From contig NZ_JARXVG010000009.1 of NCBI RefSeq assembly GCF_029892485.1, positions 1-64,000 on the forward strand: DNA of 64,000 nt, written 5' to 3'. Made by a program: the position numbers and the translations under genes. Under the pieces are notes generated by a model. The model saw only the letters and a list, made by a program, of their open reading frames with translations, was not told the DNA's origin and ran no database searches. This stretch comes from Variovorax boronicumulans. GTDB taxonomy: Bacteria; Pseudomonadota; Gammaproteobacteria; Burkholderiales; Burkholderiaceae_C. Below are positions 45,348 to 54,458 of the stretch, piece by piece (position 1 is the stretch's first letter; the number at the start of each line of letters is the position of its first letter).

Positions 45348-45367
45348 AAGCGGACCGGGAGTCACAC

Positions 45368-48300
45368 ATGCAATATCTCAAACAGTTCCTGGCATTTCTT
45401 TTTTCCCGGCAGATGCTGGCCTTCCTGGCCATGGTGCTGCTGGCACTGGCGATCTGGTTCATCGGTCCCTTGCTTGCCGTGGATGGGCTGCGTCCGCTCG
45501 CGTCGGTCGGCGTCCGCGTGGCTTTCATCGTGCTGCTGCTGGTGCTTGGCATCCTCTGGCTTGTTTCGGGTCCGTACAGCCTGGTCGGGGTGGCCGCGCT
45601 GTGCCTGCTGCTTTGGCAGGCGGGGCCCTTGCTGGACATCGGCGCTGCAAAGCCGCTGGCATCGGCCGGGGCGCGGGTGGCGATCATCGGCGCGATCCTG
45701 TTGTTGTATGCGCTGTATTGGCTATACCGCTTCTGGCAGGCGCTGCGCAACAACGAGGACCTGCTTGCAAAGCTGCTGAGTTTCGGAAAAGACGCGGGCA
45801 AGGATGAAACGGGCAAGGAGGAGATCAAGACGGTCACCGCCGCAGTCAACCGCGGCCTGGCACAACTCAAGGGCTTGCGCGGCCATGGCGGGTTGCGTCG
45901 CCTGTTCGAAGGCAATCGCTATCTGTACGAATTGCCCTGGTACATGATCATCGGCAGCTCCGGTGCAGGAAAAACCACGGCGCTGCTCAACGCAGGGTTG
46001 CAATTTCCGCTCGCACGCCAGATGGGCAATGCATCGAAGCGCCGGGTGTTCGAGTCGCAAGGCGGTACCTTGCATTGCGACTGGTGGTTTGCCAACGAGG
46101 CGGTGTTGATCGACACGGCGGGCCGCTACACCACCCAGGAGAGCAACCCCGTGACCGATCCGGTCGAGTGGCGCGGTTTTCTTGGCTTGCTGCGCAAGCA
46201 CCGCACGCGTGCGCCGCTCAATGGCGTGATCGTTGCGCTCGATGCGGGCGAACTGCTGACCATGACCGAGATGGAGCGTGCCGATCATGCAAGCATGGTG
46301 CGCGACCGCCTGACCGATCTGCGTCAGGAGTTGGGAATTCGCTTCCCTGTGTACGTGGTCATCACGAAGATGGATCTGTTGCGAGGGTTCAGCGAGTACT
46401 TTCAATCGCTCACCAGCGAAGGGCGCATGCAGGCCTGGGGCTTCACGCTGCCCTTCCACGGCATGAAAAATGCACGAGCGACCGTGCAGGTCCGCGAGGC
46501 CTTGCGCACGCAGGTGGAGGCGGAGCTCGCATTGCTCAAGGACCGGCTCGCCGACGGATTGCGCGCGCGGCTGAACGAAGAATTCGACGTGGAGCGACGC
46601 AAGCGCATGTACGCGCTGCCGCAGGAGCTGGCCGGTTTGGCAGGGCCGCTGGTGCCGATGCTGGACGAGATATTTCTCGTCTCCCGTTTCGACAGCACCC
46701 AACTGCACGACACCCTGCGCGGCGTGTTCTTTACAAGTGGTGCGCAAGCCCATGCGGAGCTGCCCGCCGACCCCGGTACGCTGATCCAGCGACTGCAGCG
46801 CAGCCTCGGCTTGTCGCCATCCCCGAACCCGCAGGCCGCCGGCAGGGCGTCCGAACGGGGGCAGCAAGGGTTCTTTCTCCAGGATTTGCTGACCAAGGTC
46901 ATCATCCCCGAAGCCCATCTGGTGAGGCCCAATCTGCGCTGGGAATTTCGTTTCCGGCTGCTGCGCCTGATGGGGCATGCCCTGGCGGTGATCATCTTCG
47001 TGTGGCTGGCAGGCGCCCTGGCCGTGAGCTTCGGCAACAACCGCCAGTACCTGGACACCGTCGGCCAGCGCACCGACCTGCTCGCCAGTCAGGTGCGTGC
47101 ATTGCTCGGCAACTTCAAGCCGGCCGGCGTGCCGGATGTGCTCAGCGGCGCCCGCGAGTTGCCCGGCTATTCGGGGCTCGATATCGACAACCCGCCAGGC
47201 AGCTTTCTCTACGGCCTGTACAGCGTGCCACCAGTGCTTGCGGCGACCGGCGAAACCTACGCCCGATTGCAGGACCACACCTTGCTGCCGACCATCCTGC
47301 AGCGCATGGAGGCCGTGCTGGCGCAGAGCATGAAGGACGGGGATGCCAAGACCGCCTACGAAACCTTGCGCGTCTACAAGCTCCTGCACGACAAGGACAG
47401 ATACCTGAAAGGAGGCGCCCGGGACGTCCGGAACTGGGTGCTCAAGGACTGGGAGCGCGCCGACACTGCCGCTGCTTTCGACGGGCGGGCTTCGATGGTG
47501 GGCCATGCAACGGCACTTTTTTCCGGTGAGCGCCCGGTGCAGTCGGCATCGCTGCCCAACGAGGTGCTCGTGCGTGCGGTGCAGGACTTCCTGAACAGCA
47601 ACACCTCGACGCAACGCGTCTACGAGCGCGCCAAGGCGGCGATGCTGCAGGAAGCGCCACAGGAGTTCACATTGGTCCGGGCGGTCGGGCCGCAGGCCGG
47701 AACAGTGTTTTCTCGCGCTGGCGGCCTGCCTCTCGAGAAGGGAGTGCCGGGCCTTTTCACCTATGACGGCTACCACGACTTGTTCAGCAAGCGCCTGCCG
47801 GAGTTCGTCGGGCAAGCCATCGATGACGATGGCTGGGTCATGGGGCGCAATGCCACGGGGGCGCTCGATGCCGCCGCCCGCAAATTGCAGATCGATCCAT
47901 TCCTTGACGACGTCCGCCGCCAATACCTGAACGAATACGCGCAGCACTGGGAGGCGTTTCTCGAATCGATCCGCACGGTCGGAGGCGGCGAAACCAGTGG
48001 CACCAGCCTGGGATTCGACCTGAGCGTGTTGCGGCAGTTTGCCGCGCCGGATTCGCCGCTGGCACGGCTGGCGCGCGCGGCGGCCCGCGAGACCACGTTG
48101 TCTCGTCCGCTGGTGGTGCGAGTCCAGGAAGAAAAGGGCTTTCTCGACAAGGCTTCCGATGAGCTGAGCAAGCAGACCAGTGCGATCGGCAGGAATCTCG
48201 GCATTCGCGCCGAGGAGCGGCTCGAAAAACAGATCGTCGACAACCGCTTTGCAGCGCTGCGCGAGGTGGTGACCGGTCAGCCGGACATCGGTGCCGCAAA

Positions 48301-49363
48301 CGTCGGTGCTCCCGGCGTCAAACCCGGGCTCGAGAGCATCTCGGGCCTCGTCAACGAGTTCTACACGCTGCTCGTCGTGGCCGATACGGCGCTGGCGGCG
48401 GGCAGTCTGCCGCCCGGGGGCGCCGACGTCGGTGCGCGGCTGAAGCTGGAAGCCGGAAAGCTCCCGGCGCCCTTTCGGGAGGTGTTGACCGCGTTGGCCA
48501 CGAGCGGCGGCGACAAGGTGGTGCTCGGGTCGACCGACATCCTGCGCAACCAGGCCCAGCAACAGCTCGACCGCATCATGGGCCTGATGGCGATGCAGGT
48601 CAGCGAGCCGTGCAAGCGCGGCGTGGAGGGACGCTATCCACTGGCTGCGGTGGCGCAGGACGCATCCATCGAAGACTTCACGCTGGTCTTCGCCGCAAGC
48701 GGTGCCGCGGACGAGTTCTTCAACAAGTACCTGGCGTCGTATGTGGATACCAGCGTGCGCCCATGGCGCTACAAAGACCCGAGTGTGGCCAACGTCATGG
48801 CCGGCGCAGAAAGCGCTGGCGGCGCGGCGCCAGCGGCCGCAACCACGGGGCCGACATTGCTTGGCGAGCTGCTCAAGCTGTTGGCCCGAAGCGGACCGAA
48901 CCTCGATGCCTTCTATCGCGCGCAGCAGATCCGCGACCTGTTCTTCAGGGACGCCGGCGGCAAGAAGCTGGCCTGGAAGATGGACCTGCGGGTGCTCGAG
49001 CTCGAGCCCAGCATCACCGACCTGATCATCGACATCGACGGGCAGGGCCAGCGCTACATCCATGGTCCGGTGCAGGCGTTCACCGTCCACTGGCCGGGGC
49101 CGCGCGGCGGGGCGATGGCGGAGATCACGGCCAATCCACGTGTCTCGGGTCCGACCTCGACCCTCCTGGCCAATGGGCCGTGGGCGCTGTTCCGGTTGCT
49201 GGAAAAGGGCCGCATCGTGAACACGGCGACGCCAGGGCGGTTGAGCGTCGAGTACTCGTTCGACGGTCGCAAGGCGCTGATCGACATCAATTCCGGCAGC
49301 CAGCCCAACCCGCTCAACAGCGAAGTGCTCAAGGGCTTCCGTTGCCCAGGGCGCGCGGCCTGA
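45368..49363 (+). CDS. tssM: Type VI membrane complex protein TssM (IcmF)
   Basis: 1331 aa from ATG 45368. Three membrane helices lie in the first about 120 residues, then a cytoplasmic GTPase-like domain with Walker A IIGSSGAGKTTALLNAGLQF at about residue 195, and NEAVLIDTAGRYTTQESNPV. A further helix near 534 (HALAVIIFVWLAGALAVSF) precedes the large periplasmic part. The length is near the normal 1100-1300. TssM spans the envelope and contacts TssJ and TssL. Confidence 0.96.
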   Translation: MQYLKQFLAFLFSRQMLAFLAMVLLALAIWFIGPLLAVDGLRPLASVGVRVAFIVLLLVLGILWLVSGPYSLVGVAALCLLLWQAGPLLDIGAAKPLASAGARVAIIGAILLLYALYWLYRFWQALRNNEDLLAKLLSFGKDAGKDETGKEEIKTVTAAVNRGLAQLKGLRGHGGLRRLFEGNRYLYELPWYMIIGSSGAGKTTALLNAGLQFPLARQMGNASKRRVFESQGGTLHCDWWFANEAVLIDTAGRYTTQESNPVTDPVEWRGFLGLLRKHRTRAPLNGVIVALDAGELLTMTEMERADHASMVRDRLTDLRQELGIRFPVYVVITKMDLLRGFSEYFQSLTSEGRMQAWGFTLPFHGMKNARATVQVREALRTQVEAELALLKDRLADGLRARLNEEFDVERRKRMYALPQELAGLAGPLVPMLDEIFLVSRFDSTQLHDTLRGVFFTSGAQAHAELPADPGTLIQRLQRSLGLSPSPNPQAAGRASERGQQGFFLQDLLTKVIIPEAHLVRPNLRWEFRFRLLRLMGHALAVIIFVWLAGALAVSFGNNRQYLDTVGQRTDLLASQVRALLGNFKPAGVPDVLSGARELPGYSGLDIDNPPGSFLYGLYSVPPVLAATGETYARLQDHTLLPTILQRMEAVLAQSMKDGDAKTAYETLRVYKLLHDKDRYLKGGARDVRNWVLKDWERADTAAAFDGRASMVGHATALFSGERPVQSASLPNEVLVRAVQDFLNSNTSTQRVYERAKAAMLQEAPQEFTLVRAVGPQAGTVFSRAGGLPLEKGVPGLFTYDGYHDLFSKRLPEFVGQAIDDDGWVMGRNATGALDAAARKLQIDPFLDDVRRQYLNEYAQHWEAFLESIRTVGGGETSGTSLGFDLSVLRQFAAPDSPLARLARAAARETTLSRPLVVRVQEEKGFLDKASDELSKQTSAIGRNLGIRAEERLEKQIVDNRFAALREVVTGQPDIGAANVGAPGVKPGLESISGLVNEFYTLLVVADTALAAGSLPPGGADVGARLKLEAGKLPAPFREVLTALATSGGDKVVLGSTDILRNQAQQQLDRIMGLMAMQVSEPCKRGVEGRYPLAAVAQDASIEDFTLVFAASGAADEFFNKYLASYVDTSVRPWRYKDPSVANVMAGAESAGGAAPAAATTGPTLLGELLKLLARSGPNLDAFYRAQQIRDLFFRDAGGKKLAWKMDLRVLELEPSITDLIIDIDGQGQRYIHGPVQAFTVHWPGPRGGAMAEITANPRVSGPTSTLLANGPWALFRLLEKGRIVNTATPGRLSVEYSFDGRKALIDINSGSQPNPLNSEVLKGFRCPGRAA

Positions 49364-49369
49364 CCTCCC

Positions 49370-50086
49370 ATGCTTGCAAGATTGATCAACTCCTGGCGCA
49401 TTTCTCCCCCGGCGATCTGGGGCAAATTGCCGGCTCAGGCAGATTTCGCGCGCAGCGGCGTGCGACAAGGGGAGGCGGAGGCGTGGACGCAGTGGCTCGC
49501 GCAGCAATGCATCAACACGGACATCGGCATGACGGCCAGGGCGGTCTTGGTGCCGGCCGCTTTCGCCCTGCCGCCCGGCACCTTGTCGTTCGCGCGGCAG
49601 CGGTTTGTACTGGGCGTGATTTCGCCATCCGTCGACAAGGCGGGGCGCTCTCATCCCTTGGTGATCTATCAGCAGGAGCCTCCGCGCCGGGCCATACGGC
49701 ATTTCGAAGCGCAACTTCGTCAGCCGCTCGATTGGCAGTTCTGGCTTGCGCGCGCTGTCGCGCGCCATGCCCGCACGAGCCGCGGCGACATTGCGGCTTT
49801 GGAGAACACGGTGCATGCGCTGTGGGCGGAAAGTTGCACGCTCGAGAAAGACTTCTCCGTACAACGCGTTCGCTGGATGCAGGCCCTGCTCGATCAACGG
49901 ACAGGGCTCCCACACGATGACGATCCTGCTGCCGCACTGCATGGCGTTCGCCATCTTCCCTGGGCCGATTGGCCGCACCGCCTGCAAGGCGCACGAGCCG
50001 AAAGCGCCTTCTGGCAACAGGATGCCAACGGGCGATTCATCGGTGCGGCCAACACGCTGCAAAAGTTGTGGAGCATCTCGCCATGA
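49370..50086 (+). CDS. tagF: Type VI-associated protein TagF
   Basis: 238 aa. The start LINSWRISPPAIWGKLPAQA, with DFARSGVRQGEAEAWTQWL, is the DUF2094/TagF signature. In some systems TagF blocks activity post-translationally through the Fha or TssL components. It lies six bases after tssM and overlaps the next start by four bases. Confidence 0.9.
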   Translation: MLARLINSWRISPPAIWGKLPAQADFARSGVRQGEAEAWTQWLAQQCINTDIGMTARAVLVPAAFALPPGTLSFARQRFVLGVISPSVDKAGRSHPLVIYQQEPPRRAIRHFEAQLRQPLDWQFWLARAVARHARTSRGDIAALENTVHALWAESCTLEKDFSVQRVRWMQALLDQRTGLPHDDDPAAALHGVRHLPWADWPHRLQGARAESAFWQQDANGRFIGAANTLQKLWSISP

Positions 50087-51168
50087 ACGCCGGCAATCCT
50101 CACACCGGGAGCGCCCAGGTGTTCCCCTTGGTTCTTCGCCTCACCCACAGCGGCGGCGAAGCGCGACACGGAACCCTGCTGATTCCGCCGACCGGCGCGA
50201 GCATGGCCGATGCCTTCCAACTGTGTGCCGAGCGCCAGGATGGTGGGGAGTGGTCCGTCGCCAACCTGTGCCACATCGCTTGGCGCGATGAAGCTGGGGA
50301 ATGGCAGTTGCGCAATGGCAGCTACACGCTCATGTGCGCGTGCAACGGCAAACGGGTCCGGGGAGGCACGGTGGTGCCGGTCGCCGCGGGCGATACGCTC
50401 GAACTGGGGTTGCAGCGCTTCGTGCTGGAGCAAGGGGAAGAAAGATCGCCCGAACGGGTGCATGCGGTCATCGATAAGCAGGAGCGCCCGTCGGCTGTGC
50501 CCGAAGACACGGGTGTCAAACCCGCGTTGCCGCATGTCTTCGAACTGCGCGAACTGGATGGCTGCAGCACCGACAACGGCCGGCAAATCGATCCCCTCGG
50601 CGACCCGTTCGGCGTGCTCGACATCGCCGGCGCAAGGTCTCGCCCTGTCACGGACACGCTGGCTGAATTGCTCGGCGAAAGATCGCGCCCCGAAGCGCGG
50701 ACCACGCCGTCCGCCGGGCCGCCGCTCGGTGTTGAGCCGACCGGTGCCCTGTTGGGCGAATTGCATGAAGAATTCGTGCGTGTGGTCCAGGACCCCGACC
50801 AGCTCTCGGGTCGCACCGATTGGGACGGCTTCGTGGTTTTCGGCGCCGAGGCCGCTCCTACGCTGGAGGAACTGAGCAGGCAGGCCGAGACCTATCCTTT
50901 GCTGCGCGACATCCTGCAGCCGCGCGAAGGCGTCGACCAGATCATCGAAGAGTTCGATTCGCTTGCGACATCGGGACTCCTCGATGCGGAACACCCGCAA
51001 GATGTGCTTGGCCTGTTCGCGCCGGAACTGGCTCGCGACGCCAAGGTTCCTTTGCCCGGCCTGACGCGACGCGAACACCACGATCTTTCGCCGGACAGCC
51101 ATGTCCGGATCGGTTCGATGCGTACTGGAGATGGCGGCGGTGATGGCAAAGAGGAGGGTGTTTCGTGA
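50083..51168 (+). CDS. TagK-like type VI-associated protein with FHA-like N-terminal half
   Basis: 361 aa from ATG 50083. The N-terminal about 125 residues look like a beta-sandwich (WQLRNGSYTLMCACNGKRVR, VPVAAGDTLELGLQRFVLEQ), in the style of FHA domains. The C-terminal half (FGVLDIAGARSRPVTDTLAE, LGELHEEFVRVVQDPDQL, TYPLLRDILQPREGVDQIIE) matches proteins called TagK in Burkholderiales T6SS clusters. Coupled to tagF upstream and to tssG downstream (GTGA overlap). An FHA-like module suggests phosphothreonine-dependent regulation, but no kinase gene is here. Confidence 0.75.
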   Translation: MNAGNPHTGSAQVFPLVLRLTHSGGEARHGTLLIPPTGASMADAFQLCAERQDGGEWSVANLCHIAWRDEAGEWQLRNGSYTLMCACNGKRVRGGTVVPVAAGDTLELGLQRFVLEQGEERSPERVHAVIDKQERPSAVPEDTGVKPALPHVFELRELDGCSTDNGRQIDPLGDPFGVLDIAGARSRPVTDTLAELLGERSRPEARTTPSAGPPLGVEPTGALLGELHEEFVRVVQDPDQLSGRTDWDGFVVFGAEAAPTLEELSRQAETYPLLRDILQPREGVDQIIEEFDSLATSGLLDAEHPQDVLGLFAPELARDAKVPLPGLTRREHHDLSPDSHVRIGSMRTGDGGGDGKEEGVS

Positions 51169-52286
51169 GGGGCTCCCCCACCAAACCCGCGCTGAAGGAA
51201 ATGCTCATGCGATTGCGCGAGGCCCCCTGGGAGTTCGGCTTCTTCGCCTTGCTGAGGCGCATCGGCGCCGCTGGCTCGCCCCAGCCCCCGATCGGGCTCG
51301 CGAGCCGCCCGCAGCAGGAGTCTTTCCGGTTGGGGCAGGCAGCCGCGTTGATCTTTGCGCCGCGCGAAATCGCCGGAGCCGTGTTGCCGGGCGAGTCGCA
51401 ACCGGCCGTGCCAGGGGCGCCGCCTCCGCGCTCGGGAAACAATCCGGCCCTCCCCATGGTCCGTGTGTACGGCCTGGGCCTGCTGGGGCCCAACGGGCCG
51501 CTACCGCTGCACTACACGGAACTGGTGCGGGAGCGCACCGAGAACCACAACGACAGCACGCTGGCGGATTTTCTGGATTTGTTCCACCACCGTTACCTGA
51601 CGCACATGTACCGCGCATGGGCGCAAAGCCAGGCTGCGGCGGGACTGGATCGCCCTGGAGATGAAGTATTCAGCCGCTACGTCGCGCGCCTCACGGGACA
51701 CGATCCGTTGGAAATCCGCGATTCGGCATTGCCCGCGCATGCCCGCCTTGCGGCCTCGACGCATCTGGCGCGCGAAGCCCGCAACCCCGACGGATTGGCT
51801 GCCACGCTGGCCCGTTTCTTCGCGGTGCCGGTCCAACTCCAGGAGTTCGTGCTGCACTGGATCCGCATCGACGACGAAGACCAGAGCCACCTGGGTCAGG
51901 CACGCGCTTCCAGCGTCATGGGTATCGGGGCGATCGCGGGAGAGGTCGTGGCCGACCGGCAAAACAAGTTCCGGCTGGTGATCGGGCCGTTGACGCTCGA
52001 CCAGTACCTGCGCTTTACCCCCAATGGGCAGGATCTCCCGCTGCTCGTCGAGTGGGTGCGGGGCTTCGTCGGCCACGAATTTGTCTGGGAGGTCGAGCTG
52101 CGCGTGCGCAACGACAGCACGCCGCCCGCCCGGCTCGACGATTCGGAAAAGCTCGGATGGTCCACATGGCTCGGCGGCTCGGAAGGCCACGCGGTGCATG
52201 CGGTCGACTTCACCGTGGGGATGGTGTTCGAGCCAAAGCAGTACATCGGTTCGCGCCATCGCGGCGATGCCCACGTCGTTCACTGA
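51165..52286 (+). CDS. tssG: Type VI baseplate protein TssG
   Basis: 373 aa from GTG 51165 in a GTGA overlap with the preceding stop. LREAPWEFGFFALLRRIGAA, GPLPLHYTELVRERTENHND and STLADFLDLFHHRYLTHMY are TssG hallmarks. TssG normally forms a wedge with TssF and TssK; here tssF is not nearby. The first codons could vary, as several starts are possible. Confidence 0.92.
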   Translation: MRGSPTKPALKEMLMRLREAPWEFGFFALLRRIGAAGSPQPPIGLASRPQQESFRLGQAAALIFAPREIAGAVLPGESQPAVPGAPPPRSGNNPALPMVRVYGLGLLGPNGPLPLHYTELVRERTENHNDSTLADFLDLFHHRYLTHMYRAWAQSQAAAGLDRPGDEVFSRYVARLTGHDPLEIRDSALPAHARLAASTHLAREARNPDGLAATLARFFAVPVQLQEFVLHWIRIDDEDQSHLGQARASSVMGIGAIAGEVVADRQNKFRLVIGPLTLDQYLRFTPNGQDLPLLVEWVRGFVGHEFVWEVELRVRNDSTPPARLDDSEKLGWSTWLGGSEGHAVHAVDFTVGMVFEPKQYIGSRHRGDAHVVH

Positions 52287-52305
52287 TTTTTTCCACCCGA
52301 CATCG

Positions 52306-53292
52306 ATGACCTACGTTGCCAAACCTCCCCTGACGGCCGCCGAACTCGAACCCTTGAGCGTCAACGATCCTTGCGGCCCGAGCCTCGAATACGACGCGGA
52401 ATACGCGGTGCTGCTCTCGCGCATGACACCGCGTGGTGACGCCCAATACGGACAGTTTGTCGGAATGCCCGAAGCGCCGAGCTGGGCCGAGATCGAGCGC
52501 GATTGCCGCCGCCTGCTGCTGCGGACCCGGGACATCAACCTGTTCGTCTGGCTGTGCCGGGCGCGCGTGCGGGTGGCGCAGGCCGCCGGGCTCGCGCAGT
52601 CGTTGGCCGCCCTGTCCGCTGTATTGGAGCGCTGGCCCGACGCGGTGCATCCGCAGCTCGTGGTCGAAGGAGAGCGCGATCCGGCCGTGCGAGCCAACGC
52701 CCTGGCGGCATTGGCTGATCCCGAAGGATTGCTGGGCGACGTGCGCGAGATCCTCGTTGCGGCCAATGCCGCGAGGCATCTGACGGTGCGCGAAATCGAG
52801 CGTGCGTGGTCGGTGCCGCGTCCGCCTGACGCGCCGAGTCCCGAATCCGTCGCCCAGCAACTCGCCCAATTGCGTCTTGCGGCGAACGGGGATGCCGATG
52901 CACCGGTGAACCTGTTGGCACAGGCGTCGCAGGCGGCGGTGCGGATCGCCGACTGGGCGGAACGCCACCTTGGCCAGGACGCGCCCGCGCTCCAAGCGCT
53001 GGTCGATCTCCTGCAGCCCTTCGACGACATCGAAGCTGTTCCGGACGCCCGGAAAGTCGGCGCTCGGGAAAGCGCCGAGCATCCCGGTGTTGGGGGCCGT
53101 GCGCCGCGCGACGAAGTCCTTCAGGCCATCCGCAACGCACGCGAGTGGTTCGAAAACCACGAGCCCAGCAGCCCGGTCGCGGTTTTGTTGAAGCAGGCCG
53201 AGCGCATGGTCGGCAAGCGTTTTGCGCAGGTGGCCGATGCCATTCCGCTCGATCTGTTGCAGAAATGGGACTCCGCGGGGGAGCATGCTTGA
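52306..53292 (+). CDS. tssA: Type VI assembly protein TssA
   Basis: 328 aa from ATG 52306. The ImpA N-terminal domain is clear: ELEPLSVNDPCGPSLEYDAE, then PSWAEIERDCRRLLLRTRDI and LAALSAVLERWPDAVHPQLV. The C-terminal end EPSSPVAVLLKQAERMVGKR is typical. TssA primes sheath and tube polymerisation. Its stop shares a base with the next start. Confidence 0.92.
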   Translation: MTYVAKPPLTAAELEPLSVNDPCGPSLEYDAEYAVLLSRMTPRGDAQYGQFVGMPEAPSWAEIERDCRRLLLRTRDINLFVWLCRARVRVAQAAGLAQSLAALSAVLERWPDAVHPQLVVEGERDPAVRANALAALADPEGLLGDVREILVAANAARHLTVREIERAWSVPRPPDAPSPESVAQQLAQLRLAANGDADAPVNLLAQASQAAVRIADWAERHLGQDAPALQALVDLLQPFDDIEAVPDARKVGARESAEHPGVGGRAPRDEVLQAIRNAREWFENHEPSSPVAVLLKQAERMVGKRFAQVADAIPLDLLQKWDSAGEHA

Positions 53293-53897
53293 TGGGCAGT
53301 GAGATGCACATCGGCTCCCTGGTCGCCTGCGTCGCGTCGGGAATACTCGGGGCGGGGCTCGGCGCCTGGATCTTCTCGCAGACGGTTCGCGCGCAATTGG
53401 AGGCACAGCGACAGGCCTTCGAGCTCGCCAGGGAGAAAGCCCAGCGGGACTTGCAACAGACCTTGTTGTGCGTGCCGCAGTGGGTCCAGCGGGCGGCCCG
53501 GACCGAACTGGAGCTTCTCGGGCGGCAGCATGCGGGGCGTCACGAGGCGTTGCTGCGCGAGCAGCAACGCTGGCAGGCGGAGCAGGACGAGCGGAGACAG
53601 GCCGAATGGCGCGCGTTGAGGCTCGAGCCTGTGGGCGCCAAGCTGCCGCCGGCGCCGCAACCGGACGGCAACCGGGGCGCAAAACCGACACCTGCACCGT
53701 CCCCGGCTCCTGCCCGTCCGCCCGGGTCGATGGTTATGCGCCCGCCGCCGCCTGCGCCTGTCGAAAGCCCGGAACTGCCCGAGTCTGAGCTCAGCGACGA
53801 GGAGATCGACGCGTTGCCGCCCGATCTGCCGCCGCCCCTCCGGCCGCGGAGCAAAAAAATGTCTGCGCCAGGCAAGCCGGTTCTTCGCAGCATCTGA
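53292..53897 (+). CDS. T6SS-linked single-pass, proline-rich protein of unknown function
   Basis: 201 aa from ATG 53292. The N-terminus has one membrane helix (LVACVASGILGAGLGAWIFS), followed by a Gln/Arg/Glu-rich coiled-coil-like stretch (about 30-115), then a Pro/Ala-rich tail and an acidic motif ELSDEEIDALPPDLPPPLRP. It overlaps tssA by one base, so it is in the T6SS transcript. No family is recognised. The shape suggests a cytoplasmic tether on the inner membrane. Confidence 0.6.
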   Translation: MGSEMHIGSLVACVASGILGAGLGAWIFSQTVRAQLEAQRQAFELAREKAQRDLQQTLLCVPQWVQRAARTELELLGRQHAGRHEALLREQQRWQAEQDERRQAEWRALRLEPVGAKLPPAPQPDGNRGAKPTPAPSPAPARPPGSMVMRPPPPAPVESPELPESELSDEEIDALPPDLPPPLRPRSKKMSAPGKPVLRSI

Positions 53898-54031
53898 GCA
53901 AATCTGCGACTCTCAGGTTTATTTTGCCGCCGTGTTGTCGGACGCGGCGCAAGCCCCTTGATTTGTCGAATACGCGCCACCAAGTCTTCTGGCGGCGGCA
54001 CGGTGCTTGCACGCTCTATAGAATCTTTTTC

Positions 54032-54391
54032 ATGGCAACGAGAATTCCCAAGACTCCCCCCACCCCTCCGGCCCAAAAACCGGCCGGGGATGACGGAGAT
54101 TCGGTCGTTCTGGAGCGCCGGCCGCAGAAAACTGCGCCGCCCCAGATGTACCAGGTGGTCATGCTGAATGATGACTACACCCCCATGGAGTTCGTGATCG
54201 TGGTCCTGCAGGAATATTTCAGCAAGGACCGCGAAACCGCGACGCAGATCATGTTGAAGATCCACCTCGATGGCCGCGGCGTCTGTGGGGTTTATTCCCG
54301 CGACATGGCAGCCACTAAAGTGAATCAGGTCATGGAGGCGGCGCAGCAGGCTGGGCACCCGCTGCAATGTGTCAGTGAACCAGTTGCGTGA
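54032..54391 (+). CDS. clpS: ATP-dependent Clp protease adaptor ClpS
   Basis: 119 aa from ATG 54032. MYQVVMLNDDYTPMEFVIVV and EYFSKDRETATQIMLKIHLD are the ClpS core, and the acidic/hydrophobic pocket residues for N-degron binding are kept. It delivers N-end rule substrates to ClpA, whose gene follows 67 bases later. Confidence 0.96.
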   Translation: MATRIPKTPPTPPAQKPAGDDGDSVVLERRPQKTAPPQMYQVVMLNDDYTPMEFVIVVLQEYFSKDRETATQIMLKIHLDGRGVCGVYSRDMAATKVNQVMEAAQQAGHPLQCVSEPVA

Positions 54392-54458
54392 ACCTGTTGA
54401 ATTGCGCAAGCTCCAACCCATCTGAGAACTTATTTACAGCAAGGCAAAAGGAAATCAC

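Noticed and set aside
45722..50062. 1446-residue minus-strand open frame across tssM and tagF
   Set aside because: A shadow of high-GC codon use; it spans two confident T6SS genes and shows no protein-like motif.
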